A stretch of 64,000 nt of DNA from the NCBI RefSeq assembly GCF_041714655.1, contig NZ_CP168219.1, positions 124,001 through 188,000 on the forward strand, in the 5' to 3' direction. Both the position numbers and the translations under genes were made by a program. The notes beneath the pieces are model-generated. The model was given only the letters and a program-made list of their open reading frames with translations, had not been told where the DNA came from and did no database searches. Positions 37,863 to 45,405 of the stretch are shown one piece after another. This DNA is from Pseudoroseicyclus_A sp041714655. GTDB lineage: Bacteria; Pseudomonadota; Alphaproteobacteria; Rhodobacterales; Rhodobacteraceae. Within the stretch, counting starts at the first letter, position 1. Each line of letters starts with the position of its first letter.

Positions 37863-38468
37863 ATGCGGGATATGGGCGAGGCTTTGGTCGTCATTGATGT
37901 GCAGAACGATTTTCTGCCGGGCGGGGCGCTGGCCGTCGCCGGGGGGGACGAGATCGTCCCCGGCATCAATGCGCTGATGGACGAGTTTCACGCCGTCGTG
38001 TTGACGCAGGACTGGCACCCGGCGGGGCACAGCTCCTTCGCCTCTTCGCATCCGGGGGCGGCGCCCATGTCGCTCACCCAGATGCCCTATGGGCCGCAGG
38101 TGCTTTGGCCGGATCACTGCGTGCAGGGGAGCGAGGGGGCCGCCTTCGCGCCGGGGCTGCGGGTGGATGGCGACCTCATCCTCCGCAAGGGCTTCCGGCC
38201 GGAGGTCGACAGCTATTCCGCCTTCTTCGAGAACGACCACACGACGCCGACGGGGCTCGAGGGCTATCTGAAGAGCCGGGGGATCACGAGCGTGACCCTC
38301 GTCGGCCTCGCCACAGATTTCTGCGTCGCCTATTCGGCGCTCGATGCAGTGAAGCTCGGCTTCACCGTCGAGCTCCGGCGCGACCTCTGTCGGGGGATCG
38401 ACCTCGACGGCTCGCTCGGGGCGGCGGTGGAGGAGATGCGGGGCGCCGGGGTGATGCTCAGGGGGTGA
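37863..38468 (+). CDS. pncA: Nicotinamidase
   Basis: A 201-residue isochorismatase-fold hydrolase converting nicotinamide to nicotinate. Catalytic Asp in VVIDVQNDFLPGGALAV (D12), metal ligands in TQDWHPAGHSSFAS, catalytic Lys in LRKGFRPEVDSYSAF, and nucleophilic Cys in GLATDFCVAYSALDA. Together with pncB 1.5 kb downstream it forms an NAD salvage route. ATG 37863 lies at the edge of a dispersed repeat. Its 3' end overlaps the convergent oxidoreductase gene by 11 bases. Confidence 0.96.
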   Translation: MRDMGEALVVIDVQNDFLPGGALAVAGGDEIVPGINALMDEFHAVVLTQDWHPAGHSSFASSHPGAAPMSLTQMPYGPQVLWPDHCVQGSEGAAFAPGLRVDGDLILRKGFRPEVDSYSAFFENDHTTPTGLEGYLKSRGITSVTLVGLATDFCVAYSALDAVKLGFTVELRRDLCRGIDLDGSLGAAVEEMRGAGVMLRG

Positions 38469-39411
38469 CCACCAGCTTGCCGGCGATCTCGCCGGCGCCC
38501 ATGGCGGCCAGCGCCCCGGGCGTGTCCGCCAGCGGCACCACGGCGCCGATCACCGGGCGGAGGGTGCCGGCCTCGACCATCGCCAGAAGCTCTGGAAGCC
38601 GCGCCGGCCCCTGCGGCACGATCAGGAGACCGGCGCGGCGGCCCTGCCGGTCGGCGCCACGGAGCGTGCCGCCGACGGCGCTCCAGAAGGCCCGCATCGG
38701 GCCGCCGACCATCATGTAGCGCCCGCCGGGGCGGAGGCAGGGGCGGATCGCCCGCATGGGGCGGGTGCCGTAGAGGTCGAGGATCACGTCCCATGTCGCG
38801 CCGGTCCTGGTGAAATCTTTGTGGGCGTGGTCCATCACCTCTGCCGCCCCGGCGGCCCGCATGACCTCCGCCTTGCCGGCATTGTCCACCGCCGTCACCA
38901 CCCCGCCCCGCGCCACGGCGAGCTGGATCGCCAGCGGCCCGGAGCCGCCGCCGGCGCCGTTGACCAGTACCCGCTGGCCGGGCAGCACGCGCTCCATCGC
39001 CTTCAGCGCGATGGTGCCGGATTGGGGGAGGGCGGCGGCATCGACGTCTGACACGCCCGGCGGGATCTTCACGAAGCGGCTGGCCGGCGCGGCGACGCGC
39101 TCGGCAAAGCCGCCCCAGTGCTCCATGAGGTCGGCGACCACCCTGTCCCCCGGCGCAAAGCCGGTGACGCCCGCGCCCAAAGCCTCCACCACGCCTGCGA
39201 CATCGGAGCCGGGGATCGTCTCGCGCCCGCGGAACCGGCGGGTGAGGCGGGCATAGGCCGGGGTGCCGGTGATCACCTCCCAGTCCGAGGCATTGGCGCC
39301 GCAGGCCGTCACCCGCAGCAGCAAGCCGCCCGGCCTGACCTCGGGGTCCGGCCAGTCGCGGAGAACCAGAGGCTCCGGTCGTGCGTATCCTCTTTGAACG
39401 ATGGCGCGCAT
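38458..39411 (-). CDS. Zinc-type/MDR family NAD(P)-dependent oxidoreductase
   Basis: A 317-residue medium-chain dehydrogenase/reductase of the quinone-oxidoreductase-like branch: GroES-like half (MRAIVQRGYARPEPLVLRDWP ... GSDVAGVVEALGAGVTGFAPGDRV) and Rossmann half (RVLVNGAGGGSGPLAIQLAVARGGVVTAVDN). The cysteine cluster for structural zinc is absent, arguing for a zinc-independent reductase. Substrate unknown. ATG 39411 preferred; ATG 39420 is possible. Its 5' end overlaps the 5' leader of the following divergent gene. Confidence 0.85.
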   Translation of the reverse strand: MRAIVQRGYARPEPLVLRDWPDPEVRPGGLLLRVTACGANASDWEVITGTPAYARLTRRFRGRETIPGSDVAGVVEALGAGVTGFAPGDRVVADLMEHWGGFAERVAAPASRFVKIPPGVSDVDAAALPQSGTIALKAMERVLPGQRVLVNGAGGGSGPLAIQLAVARGGVVTAVDNAGKAEVMRAAGAAEVMDHAHKDFTRTGATWDVILDLYGTRPMRAIRPCLRPGGRYMMVGGPMRAFWSAVGGTLRGADRQGRRAGLLIVPQGPARLPELLAMVEAGTLRPVIGAVVPLADTPGALAAMGAGEIAGKLVVTP

Positions 39412-39445
39412 GGCGCCCATCCTTTCACGCAAGGAGGCGCGCGCC

Positions 39446-39943
39446 ATGGGGAAAATCACCGTCAACGACACCATGCAGCAGGGCTACAGCTACGAGACCG
39501 TGGCGAAGATCGGCGACGTCCATTCCGAGGAGTTCGACCCCTGGTGCCCGCCGGCGAAGATGCTGGAACTGGGGGTCTTCGAGGGGAAGTACCTCAACGA
39601 TTGCCGGGACGAATTCCCCAAGAGCTGGTTCGAGGGGGCGAAGCTCTCCGACCGGCCGAACGAGGCGCTCAACTACTTCGGCATCAAGTCGCGCCAGCCG
39701 CTCTCCGTGTGGAAGCAGAAGGGCTGGATCATCGACCCCGACCCGCGCGGCTGGTTCCAGTGGTATTGCCGCTACTGGATGGGCCGGCGGCTCGAGGGGG
39801 TCGATGCCAAGCAGATGCAGCGCTGGCGCAACTTCCGCCGCCATGCCGGGCAGGTTCGCAAGGCCTGCGAGCCGGGAGACATTCACTGCCGGCCGAAGCA
39901 GCGGCAGGCGCTCTTGCAATGGGCGCATGACCCGTTCGTCTGA
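39446..39943 (+). CDS. Conserved hypothetical protein upstream of pncB
   Basis: A 165-residue soluble protein rich in aromatic and charged residues. Not recognised as a named family. Notable blocks are EEFDPWCPPAKMLELGVFEG, FPKSWFEGAKLSDRPNEALNYFGIKSRQPLSVWKQKGWIID and WFQWYCRYWMGRR, all Trp/Tyr-rich, with an Arg-rich C-terminal half that could contact nucleic acid or phosphate. AAGGAGG (39431-39437) 8 bases before ATG 39446 fixes the start. It ends 54 bases before pncB on the same strand, so co-expression with NAD salvage is likely. Confidence 0.78.
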   Translation: MGKITVNDTMQQGYSYETVAKIGDVHSEEFDPWCPPAKMLELGVFEGKYLNDCRDEFPKSWFEGAKLSDRPNEALNYFGIKSRQPLSVWKQKGWIIDPDPRGWFQWYCRYWMGRRLEGVDAKQMQRWRNFRRHAGQVRKACEPGDIHCRPKQRQALLQWAHDPFV

Positions 39944-39997
39944 TCTGGACAGGGCGGGCCCGCCCTGCATGATGGCGGCCCCAACGGGAGGGCCGAG

Positions 39998-41290
39998 ATG
40001 GTCGACATCGCGACGCGCGTCTGGAACCACAAGTGGAAGATCGACCCGATCGTCCGCTCGCTGATCGACACGGATTTCTATAAGCTGCTGATGTGCCAGT
40101 CCGTCCGCCGCTACAAGCCGGATGTGCAGGTGACCTTCAGCCTCATCAACCGGACGAAGGACGTCCGCCTCGCCGAGCTGGTCGACGAGGGTGAGCTGCG
40201 CGAGCAGCTCGACCACATCCGCTCTCTGTCGCTGTCGCGCGGCGAGAGCACCTGGATGCGGGGCAACACCTTCTACGGCAAGCGGCAGATGTTCACGCCG
40301 GATTTCATGGACTGGTTCGAGGCGCTGCGCCTGCCGCCCTATCACCTGGAGGTCCGCGACGGGCAGTACGAGCTGACCTTCGAGGGGAGCTGGCCCGAGG
40401 TCATGCTCTGGGAGATCCCGGCGCTCGCCGTGCTCATGGAGCTCCGGGGCCGCGCGGTGCTGAACGCCATGGGCCGCTTCGAGCTGCAGGTGCTCTATGC
40501 CCGCGCCATGACGCGGATCTGGGAGAAGATCGAGCGGCTGCGCGTGCATCCGGGCCTCAAGATCGCCGATTTCGGTACGCGGCGGCGGCACAGCTTCCTC
40601 TGGCAGGACTGGTGCGTGCAGGCGATGCAGGAGGGGCTGGGCGAGAGCTTCACCGGCACCTCCAACTGCCTGATCGCCAAGAACCGCGACCTGGAGGCGA
40701 TCGGCACCAATGCCCATGAGCTGCCCATGGTCTATTCGGCCCTGGCGACGAACGACGAAGAGCTGGCGCGGGCGCCCTACGAGGTGCTCTCCGACTGGCA
40801 CGAGGAGCATGACGGGAACCTCCACATCATCCTGCCCGACACCTACGGCACGGTCGGCTTCCTCGAGAGGGCGCCGGGCTGGCTGGCCGGCTGGACGGGC
40901 ATGCGCATCGATTCCGGCGACCCGGTGGAGGGCGCCGAGACCGCGATCCGCTGGTGGGAGAGCCGGGGCGAGGACCCGCGCGAGAAGCTGGTGATCTTCT
41001 CCGACGGGCTCGACGCGGGGAAGATCATCGAGCTCTACGAGCGCTTCCGCGGCCGGGTGCGGGTGAGCTTCGGCTGGGGCACGATGCTGACCAACGATTT
41101 CGGCGGGCTGACGGAGGGGAATTCCCTCGCGCCGTTCTCGCTGGTCTGCAAGGCTGTGGAGGCGAACGGCCGGCCGACCGTGAAGCTGAGCGACAACCCG
41201 CGGAAGGCCATGGGGCCGGAGGGGGAGATCGCGCGGTACAAGCGGGTGTTCGGGGTGGGGGCACAGGAAGAGATGGAGGTGGTGGTTTAG
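39998..41290 (+). CDS. pncB: Nicotinate phosphoribosyltransferase
   Basis: A 430-residue enzyme making nicotinate mononucleotide from nicotinate and PRPP. Features: SLIDTDFYKLLMCQSVRRY at the N-terminus, the active-site segment FGTRRRHSFLWQDWCVQAM with the regulatory His, LIAKNRDLEAIGTNAHELPM, and the PRPP/phosphate region MRIDSGDPVEGAE plus FSDGLDAGKI and FGWGTMLTNDFGG. Length fits the bacterial PncB type. Its stop is only 4 bases from the convergent end of the AT-rich island gene. Confidence 0.96.
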   Translation: MVDIATRVWNHKWKIDPIVRSLIDTDFYKLLMCQSVRRYKPDVQVTFSLINRTKDVRLAELVDEGELREQLDHIRSLSLSRGESTWMRGNTFYGKRQMFTPDFMDWFEALRLPPYHLEVRDGQYELTFEGSWPEVMLWEIPALAVLMELRGRAVLNAMGRFELQVLYARAMTRIWEKIERLRVHPGLKIADFGTRRRHSFLWQDWCVQAMQEGLGESFTGTSNCLIAKNRDLEAIGTNAHELPMVYSALATNDEELARAPYEVLSDWHEEHDGNLHIILPDTYGTVGFLERAPGWLAGWTGMRIDSGDPVEGAETAIRWWESRGEDPREKLVIFSDGLDAGKIIELYERFRGRVRVSFGWGTMLTNDFGGLTEGNSLAPFSLVCKAVEANGRPTVKLSDNPRKAMGPEGEIARYKRVFGVGAQEEMEVVV

Positions 41291-41294
41291 GCGA

Positions 41295-42452
41295 CTAAAG
41301 CAAATCGACCTGTTCGACACTCACAAGGTCGCGATACCTACGTCGTTTGAACCCCCCGCGCACCTGGACGCGTGCGCCATTTTTGAAGTCAGCCGAACCT
41401 AGGAGTGCATCAAATAGCGGAGCTGGAACTTCTGCCGTAGTCTGTCGGCCGTGAGCGTCGTCTATTACAAAGGTCCGCGACTTTGAGTTGATGATAGAGA
41501 TTTCTCCGGTCAGCGATATCGGCTCTCTGAGTATTTTTCGAGCAGATTCAATTATTGCCGCCCCGTCATGCCGCGAAAGTCTAACATGCTTATGCGAGTG
41601 AATTCCCGAGTGCGTCACTTCCAATTCTGAAAATGAGCTTCGCATTGTGGGCAGCATTGCCCCTAGATTCTCGTAAGCATCAAGTATATCTAACTTGGAG
41701 CCAGCTTCCATCTCATCATGGCTCGATCTTTCTTTTAGAGAGGCGAGGAGGTCGAATATACCGTCTCTATCCAAAGCAAGCTTCGAAAGGACATCAAATT
41801 GATTTAGTGAGCGATGACGACTAGCTTGCCTTGCTAAAGCTTCGTCAATCATTGGCTCCTTAATGGAGAGTACTAAAGATCCGAGCTGCGGCTCATAAAG
41901 GGGAAACTGGAGAATGCCAGAATTTCCGAATAGCTCGTTCACGTGGAACAGCTTTCTGACAGCGTCATAGAAACCCGAAGTCAGATCTCTCAGATTCTTT
42001 AGCGAGATGAGATTTTCACCCAAATCACCACCCGAGAACCGAGCGGAAAAAAAAGCATCCGCCTGCTCCACAAAGTCTGCCGCCCAATCGCGCTGATGGT
42101 CCAATCCAACCCCTCGCTCGGGTAGCAAACTTTCATCGATTTCCCAGACCTTTGTCTTCCAAAGACGAGAGACGGTCTGCCGCTGCTCCATTTCGAAAAT
42201 GAAGATGCTGCCTTGGCCTAAGCTGCCCCTCACCGAGAGGCTTCCTTCCTTCAAGCAATCGAGGGCTTTTCGTCCCAACTCTGAACAAAAGAAGTAGTCA
42301 CGGCCATTTACTTCGTCGAATTTCACGACAATATAATTCTCTACACCAAGCGTGGTCGTGTAGATTAGCGGCTCGTCATAATAATAAAGTACCTCTTGGA
42401 CTTCGAGCGCCCCAATGTCTATCTCTGTCGGCTCATCATGCTGGGACCACAT
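41295..42452 (-). CDS. Unrecognised 385-residue protein of an AT-rich island
   Basis: The family is not identified with confidence; the N-terminus (EVLYYYDEPLIYTTTLGVENYIVVKFDEVNGRDYFFC) loosely recalls uncharacterised DUF6575-like proteins, from memory only. An N-terminal beta-rich region (1-110) is followed by a helical middle part (about 150-280) and a C-terminal beta-rich region with HKHVRLSRHDGAAII and TTAEVPAPLFDALLGSADFKNGARVQVRG. No signal or membrane segment. Base composition is far from its neighbours (28 G+C of 60 in a hand-counted line at 41641). It begins directly after the stop of its partner gene (TAG-ATG), so they form one operon. Confidence 0.7.
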   Translation of the reverse strand: MWSQHDEPTEIDIGALEVQEVLYYYDEPLIYTTTLGVENYIVVKFDEVNGRDYFFCSELGRKALDCLKEGSLSVRGSLGQGSIFIFEMEQRQTVSRLWKTKVWEIDESLLPERGVGLDHQRDWAADFVEQADAFFSARFSGGDLGENLISLKNLRDLTSGFYDAVRKLFHVNELFGNSGILQFPLYEPQLGSLVLSIKEPMIDEALARQASRHRSLNQFDVLSKLALDRDGIFDLLASLKERSSHDEMEAGSKLDILDAYENLGAMLPTMRSSFSELEVTHSGIHSHKHVRLSRHDGAAIIESARKILREPISLTGEISIINSKSRTFVIDDAHGRQTTAEVPAPLFDALLGSADFKNGARVQVRGGFKRRRYRDLVSVEQVDLL

Positions 42453-42893
42453 CTAAATCCAGCCCCCTTCAGTGTACCTAACTTCGTAGGGGCCTGTTAT
42501 GTCATGGTCGTGATGTTTCCAGAACGTATAGTGCTCCGGTTGGCGACGGTTTGGCGTCGCGGCAATTACACCGTCAATCGCAGCAATAGTTACCTGTACA
42601 ATATTCTGGTCGCGGAAAAACTTAAAAATACCTAGAGCATTACGCACTGCGGACTCGCTCGTCCAAACCGAGCAACCCCAGCACTTGCACTGCGCCCTAT
42701 CTGCTTTCGCAGGCTGGTAAATCACGTCCGGCTCCAGATCGTGAGAGGATGCGGGTAAATCGCGAACCATCCTAAAAATGTCGCCTGTCATTTCAGACGC
42801 ATCTTCAGGAGGACAATTCTGAGGGCCGTCATCTTGGAGTTCGCAGTAGTACATATTCAACCAATCGTCTTTTGGACGATGTATACGTTGCAT
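42453..42893 (-). CDS. Unrecognised Cys/His-rich partner protein of the AT-rich island
   Basis: A protein of 146 residues from ATG 42893, or 150 from TTG 42905; neither start has a good ribosome-binding site. Not assigned to any family. Visible features are an acidic N-terminal half with two cysteines, the compact motif CKCWGCSVW (about 73-81), SAVRNALGIFKFFRDQNIV, and near the end EHYTFWKHHDHD. These Cys and His clusters could bind zinc. First gene of a two-gene AT-rich operon; role unknown. One hand-counted line here (42541) is 32 G+C of 60 against roughly 70 percent outside. Confidence 0.65.
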   Translation of the reverse strand: MQRIHRPKDDWLNMYYCELQDDGPQNCPPEDASEMTGDIFRMVRDLPASSHDLEPDVIYQPAKADRAQCKCWGCSVWTSESAVRNALGIFKFFRDQNIVQVTIAAIDGVIAATPNRRQPEHYTFWKHHDHDITGPYEVRYTEGGWI

Positions 42894-43004
42894 GAGGCTA
42901 ACCAAGCAACGGTCAAATGATCGCTTGCTGTGCGGTGGTTGACACCCCCCCCCTCACCAAACCGTCACTTCCCCCCATCCCCCCCTCCGCCTAGCCTCCC
43001 CGGC

Positions 43005-44000
43005 ATGCCCAGCCTCTCCCGCCGCATGGCGCTCTCCCTCTTCGCCGCCGCGCCTCTCGCGGCGCGCGCCCAGTCCGGCCCCAGCGTCGCCGGCCTCCCG
43101 GCCCTCCTCGAGGCCTTCCCGCAGGCCCATGCCATCGCCCTCGCCCAATCCGGCCAGCTCACGCTGAACGAGGCGGTGCGCGGCCCGGCCGTCTCCCGGC
43201 CGGTCAACGTGAAATCCGTCTCCAAGAGCCTCGTCGCGGCGATCCTCGGCGGCGTCATCGCCGAGGGCACCGTCGCGCTCGATGACACGCTGGAGGAGAC
43301 CGCCCCCGCCCTCATCCCCGCCGGCGCCGATCCGCGCGTCGGCGCGTTGACGCTGCGCGATCTCGTCACGCTCCGCGCGGGGCTGGAGCGGACGAGCGGG
43401 GGGAAATACGGGGGCTGGGTCGCCAGCGGCAACTGGGTGGCCGACCAGCTCTCCCGCCCCTTCGTGGCCGAGCCGGGCGGGCCGATGCTCTATTCCACCG
43501 GCTCCGTCCATGTGCTCGGCGCCGCGCTGAGCGAGGCGACGGGCGAGAGCCTCCTCGCCCTCGCGCGGCGGCATCTGGGCGCGCCGCTCGGCATCGAGAT
43601 CCCGGCCTGGACGCGCGATCCGCAGGGCTATTACCTCGGCGGCAACGAGATGGCGCTGACGCCCGAGGCCATGGTGCGGGTCGGCGAGCTCTACCGGCTG
43701 GGCGGCGTCTGGGAGGGCCAACGAGTGCTGGCCGACGGCTATACGGCAGAGAGCTTCACCCCCGTCACCCGCTCCCCCTATTCCGGCCTCGGCTACGGGC
43801 TCGGCTGGTTCACGGGGGAGGTGCGTGGCCTGCGCTACGGCCTCGCCCGCGGCTATGGCGGGCAGGTGATCTTCGTGGTGCCGGAGGCGGAGCTGACCGT
43901 GGCGATCACGTCGGACCCGACGCTCCCGGCCCGCAGCGAAGGCTATTTCGGCGAGCTCATGCGCTTCCTCGAAGGTCCGGTGATGGAGGCGGCCGCGTAG
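43005..44000 (+). CDS. Exported serine hydrolase (class C beta-lactamase-related)
   Basis: A 331-residue protein of the serine beta-lactamase/D-Ala-D-Ala carboxypeptidase-like fold. Twin-arginine-like signal (MPSLSRRMALSLFAAAPLAARA), nucleophile motif SVSK (SxxK) in VNVKSVSKSLVAAILGG, a tyrosine motif in MLYSTGSVHVLGAAL (YSxG-type rather than the canonical YxN), and a late GYGGQVIFVVP. Members cleave esters or D-amino peptides; true lactamase activity cannot be claimed. ATG 43005 is used; another ATG at 43026 would shorten the signal. Confidence 0.85.
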   Translation: MPSLSRRMALSLFAAAPLAARAQSGPSVAGLPALLEAFPQAHAIALAQSGQLTLNEAVRGPAVSRPVNVKSVSKSLVAAILGGVIAEGTVALDDTLEETAPALIPAGADPRVGALTLRDLVTLRAGLERTSGGKYGGWVASGNWVADQLSRPFVAEPGGPMLYSTGSVHVLGAALSEATGESLLALARRHLGAPLGIEIPAWTRDPQGYYLGGNEMALTPEAMVRVGELYRLGGVWEGQRVLADGYTAESFTPVTRSPYSGLGYGLGWFTGEVRGLRYGLARGYGGQVIFVVPEAELTVAITSDPTLPARSEGYFGELMRFLEGPVMEAAA

Positions 44001-44006
44001 GCCGGG

Positions 44007-44420
44007 CTACGGATCCTGCCGGAGGCGCTTCACCTCGCTGCGCTTCTTCTTCTCCTCCACCCGCTTCCGCTTCTGGTTGAGGGAGACGCGCGTCTTCACC
44101 CGCCGCTTCGGCGCCACCAGCGCCTTGGCCACAAGCTCGACCAGCCGCTCCCGCGCCACCGCGCGGTTCCGCGCCTGGCTGCGCTCCTCGCTCACCTGGA
44201 TCACCAGCGCGCCTTCCTTGGTCCAGCGGCGCCCGGCCAGGCGGCGCAGTCGCCGTTTCACCGGATCGGGCAGGGAGGGCGAGCGTTCCGCCTCGAAGCG
44301 CAACTCCACCGCCGACGAGACCTTGTTGACGTTCTGGCCGCCCGGGCCGCCGGCGCGGATGAACTGCTCCGTCAGCTCCCAGTCCTGCAACTCGATCTCG
44401 TCGCTGATCCTCAGGCCCAT
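44007..44420 (-). CDS. arfB: Alternative ribosome-rescue factor, peptidyl-tRNA hydrolase ArfB
   Basis: A 137-residue factor that enters the empty A site of stalled ribosomes and hydrolyses peptidyl-tRNA. The release-factor domain carries GGQ at 27-29 (AGGPGGQNVNKVSSAVEL). The basic tail (about 97-134, KRRVKTRVSLNQKRKRVEEKKKRSEVKRLR) inserts in the mRNA channel. ATG 44420 with GGGAGAGG upstream; extension of the frame is unlike the family. Its leader holds a mini-ORF with an extreme ribosome-binding site, described separately. Confidence 0.95.
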   Translation of the reverse strand: MGLRISDEIELQDWELTEQFIRAGGPGGQNVNKVSSAVELRFEAERSPSLPDPVKRRLRRLAGRRWTKEGALVIQVSEERSQARNRAVARERLVELVAKALVAPKRRVKTRVSLNQKRKRVEEKKKRSEVKRLRQDP

Positions 44421-44493
44421 CGTCCTCTCCCAGAAGGCCGCCGCTTCAATGAAGGGGGCCGCCCCGGCGATGGAGCGGCCCTCTCGAAAGTTC

Positions 44494-44622
44494 AGGAGGT
44501 GGGGTCGGTTAGACGCGTCCACCTTGGGGGTGCGCAGCCAAGGGCTGCCTCAGATGCGCCCCTCCAAAGCTGTCCCGACTCCTTGCTCCAATCTCTTTCT
44601 CGACACTGGATCACCTCCTTTC
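44494..44622 (-). promoter_or_regulatory. Leader of arfB with a maximal Shine-Dalgarno and an anti-SD mimic
   Basis: On the minus strand GAAAGGAGGTGATCCAG (44622-44606) is the exact complement of the last 17 informative bases of alphaproteobacterial 16S rRNA (CTGGATCACCTCCTTTC). It precedes a mini-ORF (44606-44550). A hairpin GGCAGCC/GGCTGC (44549-44534) follows the mini-ORF stop at once. CACCTCCT (44501-44494) farther down can pair with AGGAGGTG of the Shine-Dalgarno. A good -35 (TTGACA, minus 44671-44666) lies upstream, though no clear -10. Regulation of arfB by this leader is inference. Confidence 0.5.
44550..44606 (-). CDS. 18-codon mini-ORF in the arfB leader
   Basis: GTG start at 44606-44604 placed 7 bases after GGAGG of a 17-base perfect Shine-Dalgarno; encodes VSRKRLEQGVGTALEGRI and stops at TGA 44552-44550. 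It uses AGA twice, TTG twice and CAA, codons rarely used by the GC-rich neighbouring genes, so slow translation is plausible. Could be a leader peptide or a sink for ribosomes. No protein family is known to me. Confidence 0.4.
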   Translation of the reverse strand: MSRKRLEQGVGTALEGRI

Positions 44623-44678
44623 AATGGGTTTCGCCTGACACCCAGCCTTGCAGGCACAAGGTGAATGTCAAATGAAAA

Positions 44679-45329
44679 TCAAGCGCTGGGGGTGACATCC
44701 CTCCGGCCCTGCAGCATTTGCCCCACGATCAGGCGGAAGGGGAGGAGCGCGAGGAGCGCGATCGCCAGTTTCACGCCCCAGTCGGCCACGGCGAGCGAGT
44801 GCCAGAGCGGCACCGGCGCACCGGCGCCGAGGAAGGGCACGGTCTCGCGCGCCCAGGCGGTGGCGGCATCCGCCTCCGGCCCGAGGCTGACGAAGCCGGC
44901 GAAGGCGATGGTGAAGAACACCGCCGTGTCGAGCGTCGAGGAGGCGAGGGTCGAGACTAGCGGCGCCCGCCACCAGCGGCCCGCGCGCATCCGGTTGAAC
45001 ACCGCCACGTCGAGAAGCTGCGCCGCGAGGAAGGCCGCGCCGGAGGCGACGGCGACGCGAAGCACGACGGCCGGGCCGAACTCCAGCATGACCTGCGTGC
45101 CGATCAGCGAGCAGAGGATGCCGGTGGCGAAGCCGGCCAGCACGACGCGCCGCGCGGCCGCCGGGCCGTAGAGCCGGTTGGTGATGTCGGTCACGAGGAA
45201 GGCGAAGGGATAGGTGAAGGCGCCCCAGGTGAGGAAGCCGTCCCAGAGCAGGAACTGCACGAGGATGTTGGAGGCCACGACAAGCGCGGCCATGGCGAGG
45301 ATCGCCGGAAGGAGTCGCATGGATTTCAT
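44679..45329 (-). CDS. yhhQ: Queuosine precursor transporter YhhQ family
   Basis: A 216-residue polytopic inner-membrane protein of the YhhQ/VUT family: LPAILAMAALVVASNILVQF, FTYPFAFLVTDITNRLYGPAAARRVV (signature with conserved Asp and Tyr), AAQLLDVAVFNRMRAGRWWRAPLVSTLASSTLDTAVFF and a final helix. Members import preQ0/preQ1 for tRNA queuosine. ATG 45329 or 45320 are both possible. No preQ1 riboswitch was recognised in the 45330-45405 gap. The arfB leader begins about 57 bases after its stop. Confidence 0.9.
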   Translation of the reverse strand: MKSMRLLPAILAMAALVVASNILVQFLLWDGFLTWGAFTYPFAFLVTDITNRLYGPAAARRVVLAGFATGILCSLIGTQVMLEFGPAVVLRVAVASGAAFLAAQLLDVAVFNRMRAGRWWRAPLVSTLASSTLDTAVFFTIAFAGFVSLGPEADAATAWARETVPFLGAGAPVPLWHSLAVADWGVKLAIALLALLPFRLIVGQMLQGRRDVTPSA

Positions 45330-45405
45330 CCGTTTTGGCAAGGTGGCGGAGACTTGGCCGCCCGGCGGGCGGCGGCGGGGCTGGTAGCCCTCCGCGGCGG
45401 GCGCG

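Noticed and set aside
44606..44622. Remnant of a 16S rRNA gene 3' end on the plus strand
   Set aside because: Only 17 bases match and neither flank resembles 16S or its spacer; the minus-strand reading as a Shine-Dalgarno with a start at correct spacing explains it better.
45330..45405. preQ1 riboswitch before yhhQ
   Set aside because: The 76-base gap lacks the compact hairpin followed by an A-rich tail that defines the family.
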